Source of the DNA: Betaproteobacteria bacterium
GTDB taxonomy: Bacteria > Pseudomonadota > Gammaproteobacteria > Burkholderiales > Thiobacillaceae
Assembly: GCA_016234655.1 (NCBI GenBank)
Contig: JACRAU010000004.1
Span: forward strand, 62,001-126,000
Length of the DNA stretch: 64,000 bases
Direction of reading: 5' to 3'
A program made the position numbers and the translations under genes. This document shows positions 1 through 7,880 of the stretch, one piece after another; position 1 is the stretch's first letter, and the number at the start of each line of letters is the position of its first letter. The notes below the pieces were generated by a model, which saw only the letters and a list, made by a program, of their open reading frames with translations, ran no database searches and was not told where the DNA came from.

Positions 1-1433
1 CCAACCATACCCTGCTGATCCGGCGCGACGGCGAGGAATTCGCCATCGAGGATTCCGCCGCCCCGATCCGCGACCGCGACGGCAAGGTGATCGGCGTGGT
101 GCTGGTCTTCCACGATGTCACCGAATCGCGCCAGATGGCGGAAGAGATCGCCTACCAGGCCAGCCACGACGCCTTGACCGGCCTGGTCAACCGGCGCGAA
201 TTCGAGCAGCGCCTGAACCACCTGATCAGCAATGCCACGACCGAGCAGCGCCAGCATGCCCTGCTCTACATCGACCTCGATCAGTTCAAGGTGGTCAACG
301 ACACCTGCGGCCACAGCGCGGGCGACGAGCTGCTGCGCCAACTCACGCTGATCATGCAGGACAAGATTCGCGGCAGCGACATGCTCGCCCGCCTGGGCGG
401 CGACGAGTTCGGCGTGCTGCTGGAAAACTGCCCCCTGGACAAGGCGCAACACGTGGCCGAGAACCTGATCGAGTTGGTCAAGGGCTTCCGTTTCGTGTGG
501 AGCGACAAGGCCTTCGTCGTCGGCGCCAGCATCGGCATCGTGGCCATCACCGAGCACAGCCGCGACTGGGCCAGCCTGCTCGGCAATGCCGACACCGCCT
601 GCTACCTGGCCAAGGAAAAGGGCCGAAACCGGCTACAGGTCTACCATGTCGAGGATGCCGAGCTAGCCAAGCGCTACAGCGAGATGCACTGGGTCGGCCG
701 CATCAACAAGGCCTTCGAGGAAGACCGTTTCCTGCTCTACCACCAGGCCATCGTCCCCACCTCGCGGCGAACGGACGAGCTGCCTCATTTCGAGATGCTG
801 GTGCGCATGATCGACGAGGATGGCCAATTGGTCACGCCCAGCGTTTTCATCCCCGCCGCCGAACGCTACAACCTGATGGGCGCCCTGGACCGCTGGGTGG
901 TCAGCAACGCCTTGAACTGGGTGGTCGCCCATAAAGACACGCCGATGATCTGCGCGATCAACCTCTCCGGCCATTCCATCGGCGACGAGGGCTTTTTGCG
1001 CTTCTTGATCGACCAGATCAAGGGTACCGGCGTGCAGCCGCACAATCTATGCTTCGAGATCACCGAAACGGCCGCCATCGCCAACCTGGACAAGGCCGTG
1101 CACTTCATCCGCGAGCTCAAGCTGCGCGGCTGCCGCTTCGCGCTGGACGACTTCGGCGCCGGCCTGTCCTCTTTCGCCTACCTCAAGAACCTGCCGGTGG
1201 ACTACCTCAAGATCGACGGCAGCTTCGTGAAGGATATCGACCGCAACGAGACCAGTTACGCGATGGTGGAGGCAATCAATAAGATCGGCCACACCATGAA
1301 GATCAAGACCATCGCCGAATTCGTGGAAACCCCGATCATCATGGAAAAGCTCGCCGCCATCGGCGTCGATTTCGCCCAAGGCTTCGGCATCTCCGAACCG
1401 ATGCCCCTAGGTGATCTTCTCGAAGCCGCCTAG
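1..1433 (+). CDS. PAS-GGDEF-EAL cyclic-di-GMP signalling protein (5' end outside window)
   Basis: Dual-domain enzyme for making and/or degrading the second messenger cyclic-di-GMP. The reading frame is open from base 3, so the true start lies upstream; the first ~35 visible residues look like the end of a PAS sensor domain (ending VLVFHDVTE). A GGDEF domain follows: GGDEF at nt 396-410, preceded by RGSD five residues earlier, which matches the inhibitory I-site (RxxD). The EAL domain has EML in place of EAL, which the family tolerates, and keeps the other expected acidic, Asn, Lys and Gln positions ([27 protein letters not shown]). Both domains therefore look catalytically competent; the net direction of activity cannot be told. 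A small Cys-rich ORF follows after 15 bp. Confidence 0.93.
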   Translation, partial: NHTLLIRRDGEEFAIEDSAAPIRDRDGKVIGVVLVFHDVTESRQMAEEIAYQASHDALTGLVNRREFEQRLNHLISNATTEQRQHALLYIDLDQFKVVNDTCGHSAGDELLRQLTLIMQDKIRGSDMLARLGGDEFGVLLENCPLDKAQHVAENLIELVKGFRFVWSDKAFVVGASIGIVAITEHSRDWASLLGNADTACYLAKEKGRNRLQVYHVEDAELAKRYSEMHWVGRINKAFEEDRFLLYHQAIVPTSRRTDELPHFEMLVRMIDEDGQLVTPSVFIPAAERYNLMGALDRWVVSNALNWVVAHKDTPMICAINLSGHSIGDEGFLRFLIDQIKGTGVQPHNLCFEITETAAIANLDKAVHFIRELKLRGCRFALDDFGAGLSSFAYLKNLPVDYLKIDGSFVKDIDRNETSYAMVEAINKIGHTMKIKTIAEFVETPIIMEKLAAIGVDFAQGFGISEPMPLGDLLEAA

Positions 1434-1448
1434 GTCGGCCTGCTTGCC

Positions 1449-1640
1449 ATGACCATCACCTATTGCATGTGCTCCAACTGCCCCTTGGCGCGGGACTGCC
1501 TGCGCCACGAGGACGATGCCGCCCATCACAGCCTGACCCGGACCTATGCCGACTTCAGCGAGGAGCTGATCCGGCACGGCGACGGCACGGTCACCTGCCC
1601 TTTTTTTCTTGACGCCACGACACGGGATAAACCCGCCTAG
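1449..1640 (+). CDS. Small cysteine-rich hypothetical protein
   Basis: A 63-residue protein with clustered cysteines near the N-terminus (CMCSNCPLARDC, a CxCx2Cx5C pattern) and one more Cys near the C-terminus, suggesting a metal-binding fold. No signal peptide or membrane segment. It starts 15 bp after the GGDEF-EAL stop codon and is probably cotranscribed with it. I do not recognise a characterised family. The ATG has no clear Shine-Dalgarno sequence, so expression would depend on coupling to the upstream gene. Confidence 0.6.
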   Translation: MTITYCMCSNCPLARDCLRHEDDAAHHSLTRTYADFSEELIRHGDGTVTCPFFLDATTRDKPA

Positions 1641-1696
1641 ATCGGCTCGGCAACGCCACCGTTGCGACGCAGCCGCGTTGCCCTTAGCATCGGCCC

Positions 1697-2233
1697 ATGC
1701 GCCTTGCCGCTTTTCTCCTGCTTCTCGCCCCCTTGCTCTCGCCGCTCGCCACGCCGGCGGCGGACATACGCATTGCCCGCGACGGCATGGTGTTCAGCGT
1801 TGGCGTGCGCGATGCCGAAGGCGTCACGGCGTTTTACGCCGCGCGTGGTTTTCCGAAGGCCATGCTCGACACCATCGGCCGGACCTGCTTCGTCGGCATC
1901 GGCATCGTCAACGAGCGCCGCGACACGCTTTGGCTGGAACTGGCCAACTGGCGCTTCATCGGCGCCGACGGCCGCGAGATAAGCCGCATCGGCCGGCCGG
2001 AGTGGGATAGGCGCTGGGCAAAGATGAACGCGCCGCTCGCCGCACGCGCCACCTTCGATTGGACCCAACTACCCGAAAGCCGAGACCTGCAACCGGGCGA
2101 ACCGGTGGCCGGCAATGTGGCGCTGGCGGCGCCCTACGGCGAATTCAGCCTGACCGCGCGTTTTCGAACCGGCGGCGGCGAAGCCATCGAGATCGCGGTG
2201 CCGGGCCTGCGTTGCGAGGGAGACCGGCGATGA
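1697..2233 (+). CDS. Secreted hypothetical protein
   Basis: A 178-residue protein with a clear signal peptide (hydrophobic leucine-rich stretch, cleavage plausible after PAA near residue 22). The mature part is rich in beta-strand-like segments and has two cysteines (in RTCFVG and GLRCEG) that could form a disulfide in the periplasm. No family recognised. Its stop overlaps the start of the next gene (ATGA at 2230-2233), a periplasmic TlpA-type thioredoxin, so the two are translationally coupled and may act together on envelope thiols; that link is an inference from position. Confidence 0.7.
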   Translation: MRLAAFLLLLAPLLSPLATPAADIRIARDGMVFSVGVRDAEGVTAFYAARGFPKAMLDTIGRTCFVGIGIVNERRDTLWLELANWRFIGADGREISRIGRPEWDRRWAKMNAPLAARATFDWTQLPESRDLQPGEPVAGNVALAAPYGEFSLTARFRTGGGEAIEIAVPGLRCEGDRR

Positions 2234-2760
2234 GCGCGATATGGCGCGCCTGTTTGTTCGCGCTCTGCGTGCTGCCGTTCATGCCGGCCCTTGCCGCCGA
2301 GGCGCCGGCCGGCCTGCTCGCGCTCGACGGCCGGCCGGCGCCGGCCCTGAAGCTCGCCGACATGGACGGCAAGATCACCGACCTCGCTAAGCTCAAGGGC
2401 CGCTGGGTGCTGGTGCATTTCTGGGCCGCTTGGTGCGGCCCCTGCCGAAAAGAGATGCCGACCTTGAGCAAGATGCTGCAAGCCTTGCCGCCGGATCGCG
2501 TAAAGCTGCTGCTGGTCAATACGGCGGAGGCCGACGACGAGGTGTTCAGCTTTCTCGCCTCGGTGAACATGGACTTGGCGCCGCTGATGGATCGCGACGG
2601 CCTGGCCACCAAGCGTTGGCAGCCGCGCGGCCTGCCCTCCACCTTCATCGTCGACCCGCAAGGCCGCCTGCGCTATCTCGCCCTGGGCGGGCGCGACTGG
2701 GCATCGAGGCCCTATCTGGATTTCCTGCAAGCCCTTTCCGCGTCCCGAAGTCCGTCCTGA
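2230..2760 (+). CDS. TlpA/ResA-type periplasmic thioredoxin
   Basis: A 176-residue thiol-disulfide oxidoreductase. An N-terminal signal or anchor (residues ~1-23, ending ALAA) is followed by a thioredoxin fold with the active site WCGPC in the context FWAAWCGPCRKEMP, and the cis-Pro segment GLPSTFIV. Members of this family reduce disulfides in the periplasm, for example during cytochrome c maturation. The start was set at the ATG that overlaps the stop of the preceding gene (ATGA); the frame is open further upstream, but that extension lies inside the neighbour and lacks the signal peptide at its start. The C-terminus is short and ordinary. Confidence 0.88.
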   Translation: MSAIWRACLFALCVLPFMPALAAEAPAGLLALDGRPAPALKLADMDGKITDLAKLKGRWVLVHFWAAWCGPCRKEMPTLSKMLQALPPDRVKLLLVNTAEADDEVFSFLASVNMDLAPLMDRDGLATKRWQPRGLPSTFIVDPQGRLRYLALGGRDWASRPYLDFLQALSASRSPS

Positions 2761-2819
2761 TCGTCGGCAATGCCGTGCTCGGCATCGACCGCTACCCGCG
2801 AGAAGACGAGATGCGCTAG

Positions 2820-3566
2820 CTAGCGCTCGAAATAATAGGCATGGAACGCCAGCCTCCTGGCCGACTCGGCGAAGGCATCGAGAAACTCCGCCCGCCGCGC
2901 GCCGGGGTCGTGCGCGGCCGCGATGCCGCCGCCATAGCCCTCGGCCGCCCGCAAATAGGGCAAGGCCCCTTCCTCCAGCGTGCACCCGTAGACCTCCGCC
3001 GCGAGCAGCGCGCCCAGCCAATCGGCCTCGCGTTCTTGCCAGCGCCAATGCTGGGACATTCTGAACGCCAAGGCGATATTGCCGTCGAGCAGGCCCATGG
3101 CCCGCTCGCCATTACGGGTCCAGCCTGCGGCCTTGCCCGACAGCGCCGACAGGAGCCGGGCATCCTCGTCGAAATGGCGCTGCGCGAGATGCGCGATTTC
3201 ATGTCCCACCACGAAGGCCTGTTGGCAGGTATCCAGCCTCAAGGCCGACGGCGCGAGGACCAGCACGTTCGGCGCGGCCGAATAGGCCGAACCGCTGTCT
3301 TCGTCGGCCGCGATCAAAAAATGGATATCGCGCAGGCCCGCCATCTCGGCCATCAAGCGCCAACCCGGATACGGTTCGATGCGTTCGCAAGCCTCGCAGG
3401 GCGCAGATGACCATGCATAGCGCGGCGCATTCGGCTGGTCGGGAAACCAAAGCGCCTTGGCCGTCTCGCCGGCCTGCACGGGTTTGCCCATCAGCGCGAA
3501 CAGCGATAGCGCCAGCGGCAAGCAACGCCCAAGCGCGGAAAGAATCAAGACCGGTCGATCGATCAC
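2820..3566 (-). CDS. M48-like metallopeptidase, secreted
   Basis: A 248-residue protein with an N-terminal signal sequence (hydrophobic segment, plausible cleavage after PVQA). The zinc-peptidase signature HEIAH lies in VVGHEIAHLAQRHFDE, and a likely third ligand Glu is in QEREADWLGA, the arrangement of M48 (HtpX/BepA/LoiP-like) peptidases. Two cysteines in CEAC form a CxxC pair ahead of the catalytic domain. Start is GTG, with GGGGAG five bases upstream. The gene converges on the tlpA-like gene. Likely role is periplasmic proteolysis or envelope quality control; the substrate is unknown. Confidence 0.82.
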   Translation of the reverse strand: MIDRPVLILSALGRCLPLALSLFALMGKPVQAGETAKALWFPDQPNAPRYAWSSAPCEACERIEPYPGWRLMAEMAGLRDIHFLIAADEDSGSAYSAAPNVLVLAPSALRLDTCQQAFVVGHEIAHLAQRHFDEDARLLSALSGKAAGWTRNGERAMGLLDGNIALAFRMSQHWRWQEREADWLGALLAAEVYGCTLEEGALPYLRAAEGYGGGIAAAHDPGARRAEFLDAFAESARRLAFHAYYFER

Positions 3567-3698
3567 GGCGGCTCCCCAACGGTCGCATCATTCACATATA
3601 TACGAATATCCCGGCCGCACAAGGAGAGATCGGCCGGCCTCGCGGGGAGGCGGCGAAATGACAGGACAATGGCCGGAAACTTCAAAGGAGACCGTGAG

Positions 3699-3983
3699 AT
3701 GCTCGACTCCGCCTCGACCGATGAAGCCGTGCACGAAACCAAGATAGACTGGCGCGAGTACGTCGATCTCCGCGCCGAGATCAAGTGCCTGAAGGCGGAA
3801 CGCAAGCTGTTCCTCGAAATGGCCTCCGCCGCCGCCTTGCTGCTGCGCGATCTGGATGCCGACACCTTCGAAACCCATGAAGCGGCGGAATTGCTCCACG
3901 GCCTGTTGCAGCAGCTACCCAGCCAAGCCGTGGCGGAGGCCCCCTATTGGTGGCCGAATGCCGAGACTAGACCCCACGCATGA
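3699..3983 (+). CDS. Hypothetical protein, helical
   Basis: A 94-residue acidic protein predicted to be mostly helical (charged, heptad-like stretch around WREYVDLRAEIKCLKAERK), with no signal peptide or membrane segment. The start was chosen at the ATG at 3699, which has a good ribosome site (AAAGGAGA, about 7 bases upstream), instead of the in-frame ATG at 3669, which has none. Family not recognised. It is followed directly by the MITE-like element at 4003-4279. Confidence 0.6.
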   Translation: MLDSASTDEAVHETKIDWREYVDLRAEIKCLKAERKLFLEMASAAALLLRDLDADTFETHEAAELLHGLLQQLPSQAVAEAPYWWPNAETRPHA

Positions 3984-4002
3984 AAGGTGTTTTTACCGCC
4001 GG

Positions 4003-4279
4003 CTAAGAGCCTATTTCAGCAGTAAACATGCCCCGCGCCGGCTGCCTGCGGGACGCAGTGCAAGGCGCGGGGGGGCAAAGTGTAGCCATTCTCCACGAGC
4101 CACCCGCAACGCGGCAATGCGGCCCGCAGGCAGCCGGCCCTTCGGGTTGAGACCAGGATCGGCGTCTGCCGCGTTGCGCCGCTTGTCGATGGAATGACCA
4201 TCGACTGCGCGACACGCCTTGCATCCATCCGATCCTGGTCTCAACGCGGGGTATGTTTACTGCTGAAATAGGCTCTAAG
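4003..4279. mobile_element. MITE-like non-coding element with ~30-bp terminal inverted repeats
   Basis: The stretch between the hypothetical gene and msrB (3984-4339) has no gene and holds this element. Its ends at 4007-4036 and 4246-4275 are inverted copies differing at one base (GAGCCTATTTCAGCAGTAAA, then CATG or CATA, then CCCCGC). Both ends are flanked by TAA, within CTAAG at 4003-4007 and 4275-4279, as expected of a short target duplication. Internal nested inverted repeats are perfect: 4037-4052 with 4123-4138 (16 bp), 4106-4116 with 4167-4177 (11 bp), 4146-4162 with 4229-4245 (17 bp), and a hairpin at 4186-4206. No transposase is encoded. GAG-type ends with a TNA-like duplication resemble IS5-family relatives, which is an inference. 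Confidence 0.8.
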
Positions 4280-4339
4280 TACTATAGTGGACAAGGTCCA
4301 TGGCACTGGCCAGGGCGACACCAACGGAAAACCATCGAC

Positions 4340-4804
4340 ATGAGTGAACAGCCGGCGCAGTCTGCGCCCATATTTTCCGCCTCGGGCCATGACCTGACGC
4401 CGCCGACCGGGGCCGAGAAGGCCGCCCTGGCCGCCGGCCTCGATGCAGAGGAACGCCGGGTGATCCTGGCCCAAGGCACCGAGCGCCCCTTCTGCGGCGG
4501 CCTGCTCGAAGAAAAGCGCGAGGGCGTGTTCGCCTGCCGCCTATGCGGCCTGCCGCTATTCCGTTCCGCCGCCAAGTTCGAGTCCGGCACCGGCTGGCCC
4601 AGCTTCCACACCCCATTCGATCCCGAGCACATCCATTATCTGCCCGACGAGAACCACGGCATGCTGCGCGTCGAGATCCGTTGCCGGCGCTGCGACGGAC
4701 ACCTGGGCCACGTGTTCGAAGACGGGCCGCCGCCCACCGGCCTGCGCTATTGCCTGAACTCCGTGTCGCTCAAGTTCACCGAACGAGGCGGCGACGATTC
4801 ATGA
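4340..4804 (+). CDS. msrB: Peptide-methionine (R)-S-oxide reductase
   Basis: Repairs methionine-R-sulfoxide in proteins, using thioredoxin as reductant. The 154-residue product has the two zinc-binding CxxC pairs (CRLC and CRRC), the conserved GTGWPSF motif, and the catalytic cysteine in [11 protein letters not shown] near the C-terminus. The start is the ATG opening MSEQPAQ. The frame stays open upstream into the right end of the MITE-like element, but that part does not resemble MsrB. With the element ending only 60 bp upstream, its insertion may have replaced or altered the msrB promoter; a TATAGT hexamer lies at 4283-4288. Confidence 0.93.
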   Translation: MSEQPAQSAPIFSASGHDLTPPTGAEKAALAAGLDAEERRVILAQGTERPFCGGLLEEKREGVFACRLCGLPLFRSAAKFESGTGWPSFHTPFDPEHIHYLPDENHGMLRVEIRCRRCDGHLGHVFEDGPPPTGLRYCLNSVSLKFTERGGDDS

Positions 4805-4829
4805 CCCCCCCCCGATGGAGCCAGCCGGC

Positions 4830-5681
4830 ATGACGACGAAAGCAACCGATCTCGTCCAGGACATCAGCGGCCTGGTGACCCTGCCCGATGTCTATCTGCG
4901 CATCAACGAACTGATCGAGGACCCGAACAGTTCGAGCAACGACATCGCGCGCGTGGTCAAGCAAGACGCCAACTTCACCATACGCCTGCTGAAACTGGCC
5001 AATAGCGCCCTCTACAGCTTCCCGTCCGCCATCGACTCGGTGGACAAGGCCATCGCGATCATCGGCACCGCGCAGGTGCGCAGCCTGGCCTTGTCGCTTT
5101 CGGTCGCGCGCAGCTTCGCCGGCCTGCCCAACGACCTGGTCTCTATGGAGAACTTCTGGAAACACAGCCTGCTGTGCGCCTTGTCGGCCCGGCACCTGGC
5201 CAAGTTGGCACGCCGCTGCGACGCCGATGCGCTGTTCACCGCCGGCCTGCTGCACGATATCGGCGAACTCATCATCTTCAACCGCCTGCCGGAGCAGGCC
5301 AAGCAGGCCTTGTTGGACGTGCTGGATGCCGACGGCGTATTGCCGATCCACCAGGCCGAGCGGGCGGCCATGGGCTTCGACCACAGCGCCGTGGGCGGCG
5401 AGCTGGCCCGCGCCTGGGACCTGCCGCCCCTGCTGGAAGAGTGCATCTCCCACCATCACCATGTGGACAAGGCCAAGAAGCATCGAAGAGAGGTCGGCCT
5501 GATCCACTTGGCGAACATCATCGCCCAGATGGCCGAGATCGACAGCCCCGATCCGGACGATGTCGAGCCGATCGACCCGCTGGCATGGGAACTCACCGGG
5601 CTCGACGCCGAAGTCATCGAGCCGACCATGCGCGCCGCGCAGGGCGAACTGGCCGAAGTCGAAAAGCTGTTCCTGGAATAA
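4830..5681 (+). CDS. HDOD-domain signalling protein
   Basis: A 283-residue single-domain HDOD protein, a relative of HD hydrolases found in bacterial signalling and often linked to c-di-GMP and chemotaxis networks. The HDOD pattern covers nearly the whole length: LVTLPDVYLRI, IARVVKQDANFTIRLLKLAN, and an HD-like LLHDIGELI. The start at 4830 has GGAG nine bases upstream; an in-frame ATG at 4815 lacks a ribosome site. It is followed 14 bp later by cheD, suggesting an operon concerned with chemotaxis or pilus control. HDOD domains usually lack enzymatic activity, so a scaffold or receptor role is likely. Confidence 0.88.
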   Translation: MTTKATDLVQDISGLVTLPDVYLRINELIEDPNSSSNDIARVVKQDANFTIRLLKLANSALYSFPSAIDSVDKAIAIIGTAQVRSLALSLSVARSFAGLPNDLVSMENFWKHSLLCALSARHLAKLARRCDADALFTAGLLHDIGELIIFNRLPEQAKQALLDVLDADGVLPIHQAERAAMGFDHSAVGGELARAWDLPPLLEECISHHHHVDKAKKHRREVGLIHLANIIAQMAEIDSPDPDDVEPIDPLAWELTGLDAEVIEPTMRAAQGELAEVEKLFLE

Positions 5682-5695
5682 ACCGAAAGTCAGAC

Positions 5696-6328
5696 ATGGC
5701 CCTTGCCCGCCCCATGCCCCCCACCCTGCCCGGCTTCGAGCATATTCGCCGGCGCTGGGACGACAACCTCGGCACCGTCAACGCCCGCATCCTGCCCGGC
5801 GAGCTCTATGTCACCACCGGCGACGAGGGCGTGACCACCACCCTGGGTTCGTGCATCTCGGCCTGCATCCGCGACCGCGTCAGCGGCATCGGCGGCATGA
5901 ACCACTTCATGCTACCCAGCGACGGCAACGACCCGGCCGCGCTCAAGGCCTCCAACCTCAGCGCGGCGACGCGCTACGGCAACCATGCGATGGAACACCT
6001 GATCAACGCGATCATGCGCAACGGCGGCCGACGCGAGAACCTGGAGGTGAAGATTTTCGGCGGCGGCCGCATCATCGCCAACATGACCGATGTCGGCCTG
6101 CGCAACATCGCCTTCGTCCGCCACTACCTGGCGATGGAGGGCCTGCAAATCGCGTCGCAGGATATCGGCGACGTGTTCCCGCGCATGGTCGCCTATTTCC
6201 CGGCCACGGGCCGGGTGCGCGTGAAGCGCTTGCGCTCGCTGCACAACAACACCATCGCCAGCCAGGAACAACAATATATCGAAAGCATCAAGCAGAAACC
6301 GGTATCCGGCGACGTGGAATTGTTCTGA
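5696..6328 (+). CDS. cheD: Chemoreceptor glutamine deamidase CheD
   Basis: Deamidates glutamines on chemoreceptors, tuning their methylation sites and signalling. The 210-residue product has the family core: catalytic Cys in TTLGSCISACI, the His motif GGMNHFMLP, and the conserved KIFGGG segment followed by DVG and VGLRNI-like features. The start is the ATG opening MALARPMPP, 14 bp after the HDOD gene. No cheA/cheB/cheR or receptor gene is in view, so its partners are outside the window. The C-terminal tail is slightly long, within family range. Confidence 0.93.
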   Translation: MALARPMPPTLPGFEHIRRRWDDNLGTVNARILPGELYVTTGDEGVTTTLGSCISACIRDRVSGIGGMNHFMLPSDGNDPAALKASNLSAATRYGNHAMEHLINAIMRNGGRRENLEVKIFGGGRIIANMTDVGLRNIAFVRHYLAMEGLQIASQDIGDVFPRMVAYFPATGRVRVKRLRSLHNNTIASQEQQYIESIKQKPVSGDVELF

Positions 6329-6430
6329 GCCGGTTTCGCACCGGCCGGGCTCGCCTCAACTGCATTAATCGGCCTAGAATAGGGCGGCTTGGTATTCCCC
6401 TTTCGTCCAAGCCCGCATAGGAGAACCCCG

Positions 6431-7372
6431 ATGTCAGCGAGACATCCCATCGTCGCGATGACCGGCTCGACCGGTGCCGGCCTGTCGACCGTCCGGCATG
6501 CGTTCAAGGACATCTTCCGCCGGCTCGACATCAAGCCGGCCATCGTCCACGGCGACGGCTTCCGCCGCTATTCCGAACGCCAATTCTCCGCCCTGCTGCA
6601 AGAAGCGCGCGGCAGCGGCCGGCACCTGTCCTGGTTCGGCCCGGAATGCAACCACTTCCAGGAATTGGAGGCCTTCTTCAAGGCCTATGGCGAAACGGGC
6701 AGCGGCATCGCCCGCGAGTACGCGCACAGCGCCGCGCGTGCGCGCGAACTGGGCGTGGCGGCCGGCGAGTTCACGCCCTGGCAAGCGCTGCCGCCGGGCA
6801 GCGACCTCTTGTTCTACGAGGGCCAGCACGGCGGCGTGGTGGCCCAGACCTGGACCCGGCGCAAGGTCGACGCGCGCCACTTCCCGCCCGAAATCGACCG
6901 CCGCATCGGCCGCAAGGGGATCGATGTCGCGCAATACGTCGACCTGCTCATCGGCATCGTGCCGGCGATCAACCTGGAATGGATACAAAAGATCCACCGC
7001 GATTGCAGCAAGGCGCATTGCACGCAGGAAGAAACGGTGGAGACGATCTTGCGCCGCATGGACGACTATATCCATTACATCGTGCCGCAGTTCGGCCTGA
7101 CCGATGTCAACATCCAGCGCATGCCGCTGGTGGATACCTCGAACCCCTTCGTCGCGCGCGACGTACCCAGGCCGGAGGAATCCGTCCTGGTCATCCACTT
7201 CCGCGACCGCAAGCGGCACGACTTCGCCGAACTCATGCGCCGCATTCCGGGCTCGCGCATGACCCGAGCCAGCACCTTGATCGCGCCCGGCGGCAAGCTC
7301 AAGCATGCGCTGGAGGCCATTTGCGGACCCCTGTTGCGCGAAATGATGGATACCGCCCACGCCGGCGGCTAA
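6431..7372 (+). CDS. Phosphoribulokinase-family protein, divergent
   Basis: Phosphoribulokinase makes the Rubisco substrate ribulose-1,5-bisphosphate from ribulose-5-phosphate and ATP. The 313-residue product matches the bacterial (class I) enzyme along its length: P-loop GSTGAGLST (residues 12-20), Asp42 in HGDGF, Glu130 in FYEGQHGG, NLEWIQKIHRD (181-191) and VDTSNPF. However, the usual GDxFHRYDR reads GDGFRRYSE here, so the positions equivalent to His45 and Arg49 are Arg and Glu. The Arg equivalent to R173 of the Rhodobacter enzyme appears to be Ala195. Ribosome site TAGGAGAA. It may be an altered paralogue and not the main Calvin-cycle enzyme. A small conserved ORF follows. Confidence 0.85.
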   Translation: MSARHPIVAMTGSTGAGLSTVRHAFKDIFRRLDIKPAIVHGDGFRRYSERQFSALLQEARGSGRHLSWFGPECNHFQELEAFFKAYGETGSGIAREYAHSAARARELGVAAGEFTPWQALPPGSDLLFYEGQHGGVVAQTWTRRKVDARHFPPEIDRRIGRKGIDVAQYVDLLIGIVPAINLEWIQKIHRDCSKAHCTQEETVETILRRMDDYIHYIVPQFGLTDVNIQRMPLVDTSNPFVARDVPRPEESVLVIHFRDRKRHDFAELMRRIPGSRMTRASTLIAPGGKLKHALEAICGPLLREMMDTAHAGG

Positions 7373-7396
7373 TGCCTTCACCCATAGGAGATCACC

Positions 7397-7630
7397 ATGG
7401 CGACCGACGACATGAAAACCCGAGTCATCATCCTGACCGAGTCGTATCGCATCACCGGCCAGATCGACCTCGTTCCCGGTGCCCGCGTCACCGATTTTCT
7501 GCATGAGGCCCGCGCCTTCATCGCCCTCACCGATGCCGAGGTATGGGAGACCGGCGGCCGCAAGGTGCTATCCGCCCCCTTCGTCAACGTCAGCCGCGAC
7601 CATATCCAACTGGTGACGCCGGAAGGCTGA
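7397..7630 (+). CDS. Small conserved hypothetical protein downstream of prk-like gene
   Basis: A 77-residue protein, predicted to be a small beta-rich fold (alternating strands in KTRVIILTESYRITGQIDL and VNVSRDHIQLV) with no signal peptide. It resembles a short domain of unknown function (DUF6812-like, from memory and uncertain). The ATG has a strong ribosome site (TAGGAGAT) and lies 24 bp after the phosphoribulokinase-like gene, so the two form an operon. Function unknown. Confidence 0.75.
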   Translation: MATDDMKTRVIILTESYRITGQIDLVPGARVTDFLHEARAFIALTDAEVWETGGRKVLSAPFVNVSRDHIQLVTPEG

Positions 7631-7658
7631 GAAAGCCGCAAGAGCGAACACGCCACCG

Positions 7659-7687
7659 TTGACACGAATGGCGACAGCGTCGAATAT
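7659..7687 (+). promoter_or_regulatory. Sigma-70-type promoter for a candidate small RNA
   Basis: A perfect -35 box TTGACA (7659-7664), a 17-bp spacer, and a weak -10 hexamer GAATAT (7682-7687; only partly consensus). It lies in the non-coding gap after the prk-like operon and points towards the terminator at 7816-7850. Confidence 0.45.
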
Positions 7688-7693
7688 GGCGGG

Positions 7694-7850
7694 CATGAAC
7701 CCACTCAAACGCCACTCCCCGCATATCGTCCTCTGCCTACGCCCGCGCGTATGGCGTGGCATTGCATCATCCGTGGCCAGGAGTCGAAGTCGCTGAGCAA
7801 GCGCGCTGAATCCGCAAAAAGGCCACAGACCCCCTCTGTGGCCTTTTTTA
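7694..7850 (+). ncRNA. Candidate small RNA with its own promoter and terminator
   Basis: The region has a promoter-like sequence upstream (TTGACA, 17 bp, GAATAT) and ends in a strong intrinsic terminator, which together would give a transcript of about 157 nt. No convincing ORF fills it. It does not match 6S RNA, tmRNA, RNase P RNA or SRP RNA as far as I can see by eye. Alternatively the terminator simply ends the prk-like operon mRNA and the region is its trailer. Boundaries are estimated from the promoter. Confidence 0.4.
7816..7850 (+). terminator. Intrinsic terminator
   Basis: GGCCACAGA (7821-7829) pairs with TCTGTGGCC (7835-7843) around a five-C loop, followed by a run of six T. The preceding A-run makes it potentially bidirectional. 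Confidence 0.85.
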
Positions 7851-7880
7851 TTTTGCCGTCCGTATTCGCAGGAGAATGAG

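Noticed and set aside
4253-4339. Longer msrB start inside the MITE-like element
   Set aside because: The extra residues do not resemble MsrB and have no ribosome site; the ATG at 4340 begins a normal MsrB.
7694-7850. 6S RNA as identity of the candidate small RNA
   Set aside because: No long closing stem with a central bubble could be drawn by eye; it ends in its own terminator hairpin.
7751-7880. 42-codon ORF between the prk-like operon and the transporter
   Set aside because: It runs through the terminator hairpin and has no ribosome site or recognisable product.
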